DNA of 64,000 nt, taken from assembly GCF_003269035.1 (NCBI RefSeq), contig NZ_QLTK01000008.1, forward strand, positions 62,001 to 126,000, in the 5' to 3' direction. Source of the stretch: Paraburkholderia bryophila. Its GTDB lineage: Bacteria > Pseudomonadota > Gammaproteobacteria > Burkholderiales > Burkholderiaceae. The translations under genes and the position numbers were made by a program. The notes beneath the pieces are model-generated. The model was not told the origin of the DNA. It searched no databases and was given only the letters and a program-made list of their open reading frames with translations. Below, in pieces: positions 42,759 through 51,693 of the stretch. Each line of letters starts with the position of its first letter. Position 1 is the first letter of the stretch.

Positions 42759-43609
42759 GTTAACCGCGTGCCGAGCTGTGTTTACTCGTGGATAAAGTTA
42801 CCCACTGAAGCCTGTGGATAAGCTTGCGGTTAACCTGCGAAACTCATGTGGAGCCGTTGTGGACGTAAACGGGGTAACTTTGCCGCCGACGAAAATCGCC
42901 AAAAGTTACCCTTGTATACCCGCCGTTCCCGCACACGCTGTACATCTGGTTATGCCGTCGGCAAGCTGATGATTCATTTCGGTAAACAGGAGTTATCCAC
43001 AGAAACCGAGGCAGCTTGTTAACTGTTACTACGTATACATACGGTAAACCTGTAAACAGAAAGACCGAGACGAGCTGGAAAGCGGTCGTCATCGAAAAGC
43101 TCTCCCAAACCGCCGAAAAATAGACGGCGAGCCTTCCCGAAAAACACATCTCGCCTCTTCAAACTGGTCGCCTGAACACCGCAAGTTCATCTCAAAACGG
43201 TCGCTTTTTCCTCGTGCTGCGGAGATAACGTACGTTTTTACCGCTTTGCCTGCATGTTCGCGCCTTTTCGATCAAGTCTGAAAAACCTATGGCACAATCG
43301 CCGTTCTTTTCCGCGTCGTGCCTTGCCCATACCGGCACACGCAGCAACGGAACGGTGGCGGTCAATCAGAATCTGATTCAAAGTCGCCGGCGTTCTTTCA
43401 CCGTGCCGGACCGGTTGCTACGGCCGCACTCAGGAATGCGCCCGGCTCCCAGCGGCTGCGGTGCATTCAGATCATCCGATCGTTGAAAAACTCGCAACGC
43501 GGGTCACGCGAAGCGGTCGCGACTGTGAGCGCCTCATGCGCCGGCCCGCTCGCCGGTGTTCGCGCCGGTTCGTGTCGCCTGCCGTTGCTGCCAAGGAGAA
43601 CCCATCACG
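42759..43609. other. Intergenic region with a DnaA-box cluster
   Basis: This 851-bp gap has no convincing gene. Its first 300 bp is rich in DnaA-box-like sites: perfect TTATCCACA at 42993-43001, perfect inverse TGTGGATAA at 42813-42821, and one-mismatch CGTGGATAA at 42787-42795. AAAGTTACC-like motifs occur three times (about 42794, 42869 inverted, 42900). It is not near dnaA/dnaN or par genes. The rest presumably holds the antiporter promoter. Confidence 0.65.
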
Positions 43610-44815
43610 ATGAAGTCGGCGTTTTCATTCTTTCCGGCCTGGCCTCTCGCACCCGACGCCATTTTTTGGGCGGGTCTCGCCTTGCTTGCCGCCGGCCTGT
43701 GCGGTGAACTGTGCTATCGCGCGTGGCGTCTGCCGCGTATTTCCGGCTATGCGGTGATTGGTCTCATCGCCGGGGCGGCCGGTTCGGGCGTGATCGATGC
43801 CGATTCCGCCAGCGCCGCGCGGCCTTTGCTCGACGTCGCGCTCGGTTTGCTGCTGTTCGAACTCGGCAGCCGGCTCGATTTGCGCTGGATTCGCCGCAAC
43901 CCGTGGCTGATTCTGTCGAGCGTGGCGGAAGCCACGCTGACGTTCGCACTGGTATTGCCGGTGTTGCTGTTGCTGAACGTGCCGGTCATCGTGGCGACGG
44001 TGCTCGCCGCGATCGCCATGGCCACCTCGCCCGCCATGGTGATCCAGCTCAAAACGGAATTGCGCGCGGAAGGCCAGGTCACGCAACGCATGCTGACCTT
44101 GACCGCGTTGAACAGCATGTACGCCGTGGTGATCGAAAAGCTGGTGTCGAGCTGGTTGCATCAGGAGGCTTACGGCAATGTTTTCGCCACCATCCTGCAA
44201 CCGCTGTATCTGCTGGTCGGCTCGCTCGTGCTCGCGTATCTGCTGGCGCGCACCTGCACGTTCTTTTATCGCCGTCTGAACATGCAGGACGAACACTCGT
44301 TTGTTGCGCTGTTTGGCCTCGTGTTGCTGGCGATCGCGGTTGCGCATCTGTTCAAACTGTCGACGATTCTGGCGCTGCTCGCAGCCGGCATCATCGTGAA
44401 AAATCACGAGGCGCGTCCGCAATTGTGGCCGGAGCATTTCGGCACGGCCGGCTGGTTGCTGACGGTGATTCTGTTTGTGCTGACGCTAACTTCGTTCGAA
44501 TGGAAAGATATTGCGCTCGGCGGTGTCGCGGCATTGGGCCTGATCGTTGCGCGTCTTGTAGCGAAACTGGTTGGCGTGCTGGCCTTTGCGAAACCGAGCG
44601 GCTTGAACTGGAAGCAGGGCATAGCGCTCGGTTTATCGTTATCGCCCATGTCGGCGCTCGCGTATCTGCTGGTCGACGATACGTACAACCTGTATCCGAA
44701 TTTCGACCCGCAACTGCGCGCCATCGTGATGTGTTCGATTTTCGTGCTGCAGATTCTCGGGCCGTGGCTCGTCTATCGCAGTCTCGCGCTCGTGGCCGAG
44801 CGGCGCGAAGAGTAA
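43610..44815 (+). CDS. CPA2-type monovalent cation:proton antiporter (KefB/NhaS-like)
   Basis: A 401-residue polytopic transporter with about 12 hydrophobic helices. Features: WRLPRISGYAVIGLIAGAAG, LLDVALGLLLFELGSRLDLR (CPA2 helix), ATVLAAIAMATSPAMVIQL, VALFGLVLLAIAVAHLFKLS, ILALLAAGIIVKNH and GLSLSPMSALAYLLVDDTY. It lacks the C-terminal RCK/TrkA domain of full-length KefB/C, so K+ or Na+ specificity and gating are unknown. The ATG at 43610 has AAGGAGAA ten bases upstream. The next gene encodes a YbdK-type ligase. Confidence 0.85.
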   Translation: MKSAFSFFPAWPLAPDAIFWAGLALLAAGLCGELCYRAWRLPRISGYAVIGLIAGAAGSGVIDADSASAARPLLDVALGLLLFELGSRLDLRWIRRNPWLILSSVAEATLTFALVLPVLLLLNVPVIVATVLAAIAMATSPAMVIQLKTELRAEGQVTQRMLTLTALNSMYAVVIEKLVSSWLHQEAYGNVFATILQPLYLLVGSLVLAYLLARTCTFFYRRLNMQDEHSFVALFGLVLLAIAVAHLFKLSTILALLAAGIIVKNHEARPQLWPEHFGTAGWLLTVILFVLTLTSFEWKDIALGGVAALGLIVARLVAKLVGVLAFAKPSGLNWKQGIALGLSLSPMSALAYLLVDDTYNLYPNFDPQLRAIVMCSIFVLQILGPWLVYRSLALVAERREE

Positions 44816-44929
44816 GCGCAGCGGCGCTACTCGACGTTTCATCCGCCTGATTCGACTTACTCGAGTTATTCGATTCAAAAAACGGCCGGGCAGGCGACAA
44901 CTTCCCGGCCGACTGACACAGGGGACGCT

Positions 44930-46045
44930 ATGTCACTCGAACCCTTCATCGATTCGAAACCGTTTACCTTCGGTGTCGAACTCGAGATGCAGATCGTCAA
45001 CACGCACGACTATGATCTGACCAAAGCCGGCTCGGATCTGCTGCGCCTCATCAAGGACGAAAAAATTCCCGGCAATATCACGCCGGAAATTACCGAAAGC
45101 ATGATCGAGCTGTCGACCGGTATCTGCACGACGCACGAGCAGGCCGTCACCGATTTGCGCAAGATTCGCGACACGCTGGTGTCCGCGGCGGATCATCTGA
45201 ACGTGGGTTTGTGCGGTGGCGGCACGCACGCGTTCCAGCAATGGAGCGAGCGGCAGATCGTCGACACGCCGCGCTTTCAGTACCTTTCCGAGTTGTACGG
45301 CTATCTGGCCAAGCAATTCACGGTGTTCGGGCAGCACGTGCACATTGGCTGTCCTGATCCGGACAGCGCGCTGTATCTGCTGCATTCCATGTCGCGCTTC
45401 ATTCCGCATTTCATCGCGTTGTCCGCTTCGTCGCCGTTCGTGCAAGGTGTCGACACTGGCTTTCATTCGGCACGCCTGAATTCCGTGTTCGCGTTCCCGC
45501 TGTCGGGCCGCGCGCCGTTCGTGCTGACGTGGGACAGCTTCGAGGAGTATTTCTCGAAGATGGTCCACACGGGCGTGGTCAACAGCATGAAAGATTTCTA
45601 CTGGGATATCCGGCCGAAGCCGGGATTCGGCACGATCGAAGTCCGCGTGATGGACACGCCGCTCTCGGTGGATCGCGCGGCGGCGATTGCCTGCTACATC
45701 CAGACGCTGGCGCGGCATCTGTTGCTCGACAAACCGATCGCACCGCAGGAAGACGATTACCTCGTCTACACCTTCAATCGCTTCGAAGCGTGCCGCTTCG
45801 GTCTGGCCGGCGTCTGCATCAATCCGCAAACCGGCGAACGCAAGACGATTTCCGAAGACATTGTCGAAACGCTCGATCTGATTGCACCGCATGCCGAAGC
45901 ATTGGGCTCGGGTAATGCGCTTGCCGAGATCGGCGCGATCGCGCGTGGGCAGGTGAACGACGCGACCTGGTTGCGTGGTGTGTTCGAGAAGGAAAAATCC
46001 TTGCACGAAGCTGTCCGTCAGCAATGTTTGCAATGGCGAGCCTGA
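44930..46045 (+). CDS. ybdK: Carboxylate-amine ligase, YbdK family (GCS2-like)
   Basis: A 371-residue ATP-dependent ligase of the GCS2 family, with weak glutamate-cysteine ligase activity in E. coli YbdK. It has the family N-terminus [99 protein letters not shown] and [20 protein letters not shown]. It is not the main GshA, which is encoded at 17704. A clear ribosome site (AGGGGA) precedes the ATG, and a terminator follows the stop. Confidence 0.9.
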   Translation: MSLEPFIDSKPFTFGVELEMQIVNTHDYDLTKAGSDLLRLIKDEKIPGNITPEITESMIELSTGICTTHEQAVTDLRKIRDTLVSAADHLNVGLCGGGTHAFQQWSERQIVDTPRFQYLSELYGYLAKQFTVFGQHVHIGCPDPDSALYLLHSMSRFIPHFIALSASSPFVQGVDTGFHSARLNSVFAFPLSGRAPFVLTWDSFEEYFSKMVHTGVVNSMKDFYWDIRPKPGFGTIEVRVMDTPLSVDRAAAIACYIQTLARHLLLDKPIAPQEDDYLVYTFNRFEACRFGLAGVCINPQTGERKTISEDIVETLDLIAPHAEALGSGNALAEIGAIARGQVNDATWLRGVFEKEKSLHEAVRQQCLQWRA

Positions 46046-46584
46046 TCGGCTGCAGAACGGATTACGTCAAACCGTAAGGAAACCCGCTTCGAGCGGGTTT
46101 TTTTATGTCATTTATTTTTCCAGCCCGACGTCTTTCAGGTTTTTATAAAGTTAACGTATACCAACGTAGTAGTAGTTAACAAGCATCCCCCTGGGCTGTG
46201 GACAACTGAATAATTCCCTGCAAAGTCAACGCGCTGCGTAAACCATAACTGGACGGAACGCGAGCCAGACGCCGCCGGTATACAAGGACAACTTCAGCGG
46301 GCAAAAAGATCGCCTGGATGCTTATCAAGAATCGCTGCACAAGCCGTCCCCAGGTTTTCCTGTGGTTATCCACAGCTTGCCTTGGATAAGTTAGCTGTAC
46401 GATTCGCCGCTCTCGCATAGAATGTCGTTTTCGCTGCCTTGGCTGTGATCAGGCGGCAAATTTTTGAGATAGTAGAAACCGTCTTGTCCGCAGCTGGGCA
46501 AGGCTACCCCCACAGGCCGCGGGCGTGGTCGGCGAGCAAGTCGCCGGTCTTGAGCCAAAGCTGTAAATAAACGAATCGAAGATT
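46046..46584. other. Intergenic region with a second DnaA-box cluster
   Basis: This 539-bp gap holds the ybdK terminator, then a run of DnaA-like sites: perfect TTATCCACA at 46366-46374, near match TGTGGACAA at 46197-46205 and a two-mismatch copy CTTGGATAA near 46381. GTTAAC and GTATAC occur here as in the 42.8-kb cluster. The promoter of the MarR gene probably lies near TAGAAT (about 46418). No gene recognised. Confidence 0.6.
46081..46104 (+). terminator. Terminator after ybdK
   Basis: Perfect 8-bp stem AACCCGCT/AGCGGGTT with loop TCG, followed by TTTTT. Confidence 0.9.
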
Positions 46585-47223
46585 ATGAGCGAAGGCGTAT
46601 ACGGAGAACAGGCAGCCGGGCGGGTGACCCACAGCCTCTTGCGATTGAGCACGGCGATGCGAAGCCAGGCTTGGGAATGGGCCGAAGGCGCGGGTCTCAC
46701 TCCGACGCAAGGCGAAATTCTCGTCCTGCTGATGCAACGCAAGGGGCCGATGCGCCTCGGCGAGATCGCCCGTGAAACGGCTCTGACCGCAGCGACCACG
46801 AGCGATGCGGTCAGCACGCTCGAAACCAAGGGTCTGGTTGAAAAGCGCCGCGCCCTCGACGACGGCCGGGCGCTCGCGGTTCGTCTGACGGCACGTGGCC
46901 GTACCGCCGCGAAGCGCGCCGCGCAATGGCCGGACTTCCTCGCGAAAGCGGTCGGCACGTTGCGTGACGACGAGCAGTCGGTGTTTTATCGCACGTTGCT
47001 CAAGACGGTCCATCAACTGGAAGCGCAAGGCACGATTCCGCCGCATCGCATGTGCCTGAGCTGCGCGCACTTCGAGCCGAGCAAGAATCCGAAGAAGACG
47101 CCGCATCACTGCTCGCTGCTCGACATGAACATGTCGGACACGAACGTGCGTCTGGATTGCTCGGTCTACGAAATCGCCGACGTCGCCACCCAGAAAAAGA
47201 CCTGGAAGATCTTCGCCCAGTAA
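46585..47223 (+). CDS. MarR family regulator with a C-terminal cysteine cluster
   Basis: A 212-residue protein. Residues 1-145 form a MarR winged HTH (LTPTQGEILVLLMQRKGPMR, ALTAATTSDAVSTLETKGLV, DDGRALAVRLTARGRTAAKR). The extra C-terminal part has MCLSCAHFEPSKN, HHCSLLDMNM and VRLDCSVYE, that is C-x2-C-x15-C-x15-C with a flanking His, a plausible zinc or Fe-S site. Metal or redox sensing is therefore a reasonable inference. It stands alone after the second DnaA-box region; its target is unknown. Confidence 0.85.
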   Translation: MSEGVYGEQAAGRVTHSLLRLSTAMRSQAWEWAEGAGLTPTQGEILVLLMQRKGPMRLGEIARETALTAATTSDAVSTLETKGLVEKRRALDDGRALAVRLTARGRTAAKRAAQWPDFLAKAVGTLRDDEQSVFYRTLLKTVHQLEAQGTIPPHRMCLSCAHFEPSKNPKKTPHHCSLLDMNMSDTNVRLDCSVYEIADVATQKKTWKIFAQ

Positions 47224-47346
47224 GGCAGCTTCTTCCGGCGCAATCCGCTACACTGCCAAGCCGGCTTGGGGTCGCATGGGCGAGCTCAAGCCGATCGGCG
47301 CCGCGTCGCGGCAAGTCTTTAGTCAACCTGAAGGTGGGTCAGGCCG

Positions 47347-48060
47347 ATGAATCGCGAAGTTCTGGCCATTCGCCATGTGCACTTCGAGGATCTGGGCAGT
47401 CTTGAGCTGGTGCTCGGCGAGCGCGGCCGTCCGGTCCGTTATCTCGACGTCGGCTTAGGCCGCATCGAGGCGCCGAATCCGGTTTCCGCGTCGGTCATGG
47501 TCGTTCTCGGCGGGCCGATCAGCGCCACCGACGACGCGCTTTATCCGACGCTCGTGCCGTTGCTGTCGCTCATCGAAAAACGCATTGCCGCGGGTTTGCC
47601 GACGCTCGGCATTTGCCTCGGCGCTCAACTGATCGCGCGTGCGCTCGGCGCACGGGTTTATCCCGCCGGGCATACCGAACTCGGCTGGACGCCGCTCACG
47701 CTGACCGATGCCGGTCGCGCTTCGCCGGTGCGTCATCTGGACGGCGTGCAGACCTCCATGCTGCATTGGCATGGCGATACCTTCGATCTCCCTGACAACG
47801 CCACGCGTCTTGCCTCCACGCCGGCCTGCGAGAACCAGGCGTTCAGTTGGGGCAACCATGTGCTCGGCTTGCAATGTCATCCGGAAATTCGCACGGATCG
47901 CTTCGAGCCCTGGCTGATCGGGAATGCCGGCGAGCTTGTCGGCCATGGAATCGATGCGCGCCGGTTGCGCGCCGAAACCGCGCAGTTTGGCCCCGCACTG
48001 GAAGCCGCCGCCTGCCGGATGTTCGGCGAGTGGCTCGATCAGGTCGAGCCCAAGCCCTGA
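47347..48060 (+). CDS. Class I glutamine amidotransferase (GuaA-like domain protein)
   Basis: A 237-residue protein with a single GATase-I domain: nucleophile Cys in LPTLGICLGAQLIARALGA, the oxyanion region VVLGGPISATDDA, and the His/Glu pair LGLQCHPEIR. Homologues are annotated as GMP-synthase-like amidotransferases or gamma-glutamyl hydrolases acting on small amines. The ATG follows AAGGTGGGTCAGGCCG. It is transcribed with its neighbours but does not form an obvious operon. Confidence 0.85.
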   Translation: MNREVLAIRHVHFEDLGSLELVLGERGRPVRYLDVGLGRIEAPNPVSASVMVVLGGPISATDDALYPTLVPLLSLIEKRIAAGLPTLGICLGAQLIARALGARVYPAGHTELGWTPLTLTDAGRASPVRHLDGVQTSMLHWHGDTFDLPDNATRLASTPACENQAFSWGNHVLGLQCHPEIRTDRFEPWLIGNAGELVGHGIDARRLRAETAQFGPALEAAACRMFGEWLDQVEPKP

Positions 48061-48147
48061 AGCCCTAAGCTCGCGCGCCCCCTGTCTGCAGTAAATCCTT
48101 TGCGGTGCTATGCTCGACCGCTCTCGGGTTTCTACTGGGCGACATCC

Positions 48148-49260
48148 ATGAGCGCGCTTTTTTCTCCGCTCACGCTGCGTAGCGTGACGCTTCCCAATCG
48201 TATCGTCGTGTCCCCGATGTGCCAGTATTCCGCCGATCGTGGCGAGGCCACCGCGTGGCACATGATCCACCTCGGCAGCATGGCGTTGTCGGGTGCCGGC
48301 ATGTTGTGCATCGAAGCGACCTCGGTCGAACCGGACGGTCGTATCACCCCCGGCGATCTCGGCCTGTGGGACGACGCCACGGAAGCCGCGCTCGTGCCGG
48401 TGCTGGCCGCGATCCGCAAGCATTCCCATATCAAGGTGACGATGCAGTTGTCGCACGCCGGGCGCAAGGCATCGAGTCATGCGCCGTGGGAAGGTGGTCA
48501 GCTCATCCCGGTGTCGCAAGGCGGGTGGTTGCCGCATGCGCCGTCGGCGCTGCCGCACAAGGCCGGTGAAGAGCCGCCGCTCGCGCTCGATACGCCGGCG
48601 CTGAACCGCATTCGCGAAGCGTTCGCGGCCTCCGCACGGCGTGCCGCGCGCCTCGGGATCGACGGTCTGGAGGTGCATGCGGCGCACGGTTATCTACTGC
48701 ATCAATTCCTGTCGCCGATCGCCAACCAGCGTACCGACGACTACGGCGGTTCGCTCGAAAACCGCATGCGTTTTCCGCTGGAAATTTTCGACATCGTGCG
48801 CGCTGCGTTTCCCGCCGATAAGCCGGTCGGCGTGCGCGTTTCGGCAACCGACTGGGTCGAAGGCGGCTGGACCCTGGAAGACACGATCGCGTTTGCGCAG
48901 GAACTGAAGAAGCGCGGCTGCGACTGGATCGACGTCTCGTCCGGTGGTGTCTCGCCGTTGCAGAAGATTCCGCTCGAACCGGGCTATCAAATTCCATTTG
49001 CAAAGGCGGTCAAGGAAGCGACCGGCCTGACCACCATCGGCGTGGGCCTGATCACCGATCCGCTTCATGCCGAGCAACTGATCGAGGCCGGCGATGCCGA
49101 TCTGATCGCGCTGGCCCGTGCATTGCTGTACAACCCGCGTTGGCCGTGGCACGCCGCAGCGCAACTCGGTGCGACGGTCGAGGCGCCGCCGCAATACTGG
49201 CGTTCGCAGCCGCGCGAGCAAAAGGCGCTGTTCGGCGACATTTCGTTCGGACAACGTTGA
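48148..49260 (+). CDS. NADH:flavin oxidoreductase, old yellow enzyme (NamA/YqjM type)
   Basis: A 370-residue FMN-dependent ene-reductase that reduces activated C=C bonds and nitro compounds using NAD(P)H. Blocks: FSPLTLRSVTLPNRIVVSPM, CQYSADRGEATAWH (active-site Cys-Tyr environment of the thermophilic-like OYE class), VTMQLSHAGRKASS, LEVHAAHGYLLHQFLSPIAN, RTDDYGGSLENRMRFPLEI and IALARALLYNPRWPWHAA. The ATG at 48148 fits the family start. Physiological substrate unknown. Confidence 0.92.
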   Translation: MSALFSPLTLRSVTLPNRIVVSPMCQYSADRGEATAWHMIHLGSMALSGAGMLCIEATSVEPDGRITPGDLGLWDDATEAALVPVLAAIRKHSHIKVTMQLSHAGRKASSHAPWEGGQLIPVSQGGWLPHAPSALPHKAGEEPPLALDTPALNRIREAFAASARRAARLGIDGLEVHAAHGYLLHQFLSPIANQRTDDYGGSLENRMRFPLEIFDIVRAAFPADKPVGVRVSATDWVEGGWTLEDTIAFAQELKKRGCDWIDVSSGGVSPLQKIPLEPGYQIPFAKAVKEATGLTTIGVGLITDPLHAEQLIEAGDADLIALARALLYNPRWPWHAAAQLGATVEAPPQYWRSQPREQKALFGDISFGQR

Positions 49261-49479
49261 AGCGGGTGAGCTACGTGACACGATCACGTCTTTTTGACGG
49301 TTGAAGGAAGCCGTCTGGAGCGTGTAGGATGCCGGATGTGGCGTAGGTGCGCCGCACGTCGACGCGGCGCTCGCTAGGGCGCCGCGTTTGCTATCCGCGT
49401 CGGAAAAAGCAGCGCGTCAGACGCGGGCATGTCCGGCGACTGCCGGACCTCATCCCCGTTATTCACAAGGATTCATTCA

Positions 49480-49995
49480 ATGAGTTCACGCAGGATCGTC
49501 GTGCGCCGTTCGGGTGTGCACGGCAAAGGCGTGTTTGCCACCGAACCGATCAAAGCCGGCGAGCGGCTAATCGAATACAAGGGCGAGCGGATCTCCTGGA
49601 AAGAAGCGCTGCGCCGGCACCCGCACAATCCGGCCGAACCGAATCACACGTTCTATTTCGCGCTCGACAGCGGCAAGGTGATCGACGGCAAGGTCGACGG
49701 CAACAGCGCGCGCTGGATCAACCACTCGTGCGCGCCGAATTGCGAAGCCGAGGAAATCGACGGTCATGTGTACGTGCACGCGTTGCGCGACATCGCGGAA
49801 GGCGAGGAGGTCTTTTACGATTACGGCCTCGTGATCGACGCGCGTCAGACCCGCAAGTTGAAAAAGGAATACGAATGCCGTTGCGGCGCGCGCAAGTGCC
49901 GCGGCACGATGCTGGCGCCGCCGGAGAAAGAGAAGGGCGAGGGCAAGTCCGAAAAGTCGCCGAAGAAGGCGGCAAGGAAAGCGAAGAAGAAATGA
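49480..49995 (+). CDS. SET domain-containing protein
   Basis: A 171-residue protein with a SET domain: IVVRRSGVHGKGVFATEPIK, ERLIEYKGERISWKEA, the cofactor/substrate motif RWINHSCAPNCEAE, the catalytic YDYGL and a post-SET-like cysteine pair in YECRCGARKCRG. SET proteins are lysine methyltransferases. The last 25 residues are Lys/Glu/Ala-rich (PKKAARKAKKK) and resemble a histone-H1-type DNA-binding tail. The ATG at 49480 has ACAAGGATTC upstream. Target unknown; a nucleoid protein such as HU is a possibility only. Confidence 0.88.
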   Translation: MSSRRIVVRRSGVHGKGVFATEPIKAGERLIEYKGERISWKEALRRHPHNPAEPNHTFYFALDSGKVIDGKVDGNSARWINHSCAPNCEAEEIDGHVYVHALRDIAEGEEVFYDYGLVIDARQTRKLKKEYECRCGARKCRGTMLAPPEKEKGEGKSEKSPKKAARKAKKK

Positions 49996-50044
49996 AAAAC
50001 GCTGGCTGCCAGCTCACTCGAGTGCGGGCGTGGCAGCCAGCGTT
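49996..50044 (-). terminator. Hairpin terminator between the SET gene and the sensor kinase
   Basis: Perfect 14-bp inverted repeat AACGCTGGCTGCCA/TGGCAGCCAGCGTT (49998-50011, 50031-50044) with a 19-base loop. On the minus strand it is followed by TTTTC. It probably serves both convergent genes. Confidence 0.7.
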
Positions 50045-50056
50045 GGTATGTCTACG

Positions 50057-51559
50057 TCAAATATCGATCGGCGCCGAGTGCGCCGATTTTTTTACCGGAC
50101 GCCGTTCGTCGGCAACCGGCTTGCTCTCCACCGTGATCGGCATGAGCGGAATACGCACGATGAAACGTGCGCCGCCATCGGGCGCGTCTTCGTAATGCAC
50201 GCTGCCGTGATGCAGCACCATGATGTCGTGAACGATTGCGAGGCCGAGACCGGCGCCGCTGTCGACACCCGCTTCGGTCTGACCGTCGCCGCGGAAGAAG
50301 CGTTTGAACAGATCCGCTTGCTGCGTGGAGGGCACGCCTGGTCCGTTGTCTTCGACGATGATCTCCGCCATGCGCAATTCGTCGATCACCGTTTGCGACA
50401 CGGTCACGGTGATACGTCCGCCGTCGAAGCGCGACGGCGGTACATACTTCAGCGCGTTATCCAGCAGATTGGCAATCACTTCATGCAGCAACACAGGATT
50501 GCCGCGGGCTATCAACGGTTGCGCGTTGGCAGGGTCGTCGAGGCGCTGGAAGCCGAGGTCGACCTGGAAGGTCAGTGCGCGCGGCACCCATTCCGCGCCG
50601 GTGTCGAACGCGAGCGCGGCCATGTCCACATTCACGAAGCGTGCCGCCTGTTCTCCCGGCTCGGCGCGCGCAAGCGACAGCAACTGATTCGATAGACGCA
50701 CTGCGCGGTCGGCTGCGGCGCGCAGTTCGCGAACCGCCGCGAGCGTCTGCTGCGGGTCGCGTGCAACGGCAGCTTGCTCCGCATGCAGCTTGACCGCGGT
50801 GAGCGGCGTACGCAATTGATGCGCCGCGTCGGCGATAAATTTGCGCTGACCGTCGAGCGCGGTTTTCAGGCGATCGAGCAGCGCGTTCAACGCGCCGGTG
50901 AGTGGCCGGATTTCGACCGGCACATACGTTTCGTCGACCGGTTCGAGCGACGTGTGCGTCTGGCGATTCAACGAGTCGGCAAGATCGGTCAGCGGATTGA
51001 GCTGCTGATTCACCACGCGCCACACGATCACCCAACCCGCCAGCAGCAGCAACAGCAGCGGCATCATGATCGCGACCAAGAACTCGGCGGCGATCCTGAA
51101 GCGGTGATGCACCGGTTGCCCGACTTCGACGACGATCGGATTGCCTCTGGGCTGATCCACACGCACCTGAGCGACGCGCACGGTCGTGCCTTCATGCTGC
51201 GTTTCGAACACGTAGGCGTAATGCATGCGCCGTACGCTGGTGCCTTGCAGCGGCAAGTTATGGTCGCCGGCGATTTCGGTGTCGCCGTTGCTGATCCGGT
51301 AGACGAGATTTTCGGTCGGATCGGAGAACATGGCCTGCGCGAGCGGCGGCACGGTGATGCGGGCATCCGGTCCGGCAATCTGGATCTGTTTGGAAATCGC
51401 GGTGGCGAGATCGGCGAGCGAACGGTCGACCACGTGTTGCGTGTATTGCCAGGCGAGCCAGTAAGCGATCAGGCCGCTCATCAGCGCGAGCAATGAAAGG
51501 GGAGCAGCGAGGCGCCGCAGCAGCGTGCGGCGCAGACTATTGGCGGCCGGCTGGGGCAT
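50057..51559 (-). CDS. Two-component sensor histidine kinase (TctE/QseC-like)
   Basis: A 500-residue membrane sensor. Helices at about residues 20-40 (LSLLALMSGLIAYWLAWQYT) and 165-190 (FLVAIMMPLLLLLLAGWVIV) flank a 2CSK_N-type periplasmic domain; a HAMP region follows, then the phosphoacceptor FIADAAHQLRTPLTAVKLHA, N box ANLLDNALKYVPP, and G boxes VEDNGPGVP and GAGLGLAIVHDIM. The ATG at 51559 was chosen; the frame extends upstream. It lies 134 bp after its response regulator. Stimulus unknown; tricarboxylate or metal/polyamine signals are precedents in this family. Confidence 0.92.
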   Translation of the reverse strand: MPQPAANSLRRTLLRRLAAPLSLLALMSGLIAYWLAWQYTQHVVDRSLADLATAISKQIQIAGPDARITVPPLAQAMFSDPTENLVYRISNGDTEIAGDHNLPLQGTSVRRMHYAYVFETQHEGTTVRVAQVRVDQPRGNPIVVEVGQPVHHRFRIAAEFLVAIMMPLLLLLLAGWVIVWRVVNQQLNPLTDLADSLNRQTHTSLEPVDETYVPVEIRPLTGALNALLDRLKTALDGQRKFIADAAHQLRTPLTAVKLHAEQAAVARDPQQTLAAVRELRAAADRAVRLSNQLLSLARAEPGEQAARFVNVDMAALAFDTGAEWVPRALTFQVDLGFQRLDDPANAQPLIARGNPVLLHEVIANLLDNALKYVPPSRFDGGRITVTVSQTVIDELRMAEIIVEDNGPGVPSTQQADLFKRFFRGDGQTEAGVDSGAGLGLAIVHDIMVLHHGSVHYEDAPDGGARFIVRIPLMPITVESKPVADERRPVKKSAHSAPIDI

Positions 51560-51693
51560 GATCGAACGCGCGGGAAAGTGACTACGGCACAGACGCCGTG
51601 AAATTCCGCCGGGTGCCGGCGCATTGCGCACCGAGTGCGCGGCGCCGGCCCGGCGCCGTCAGGCCACCATGACGATGGCGGCCTTCGTGACGA

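Noticed and set aside
42759..43100. Chromosomal replication origin
   Set aside because: DnaA boxes are present, but dnaA, dnaN, rpmH, gidA and par genes are absent and no long AT-rich unwinding region was seen.
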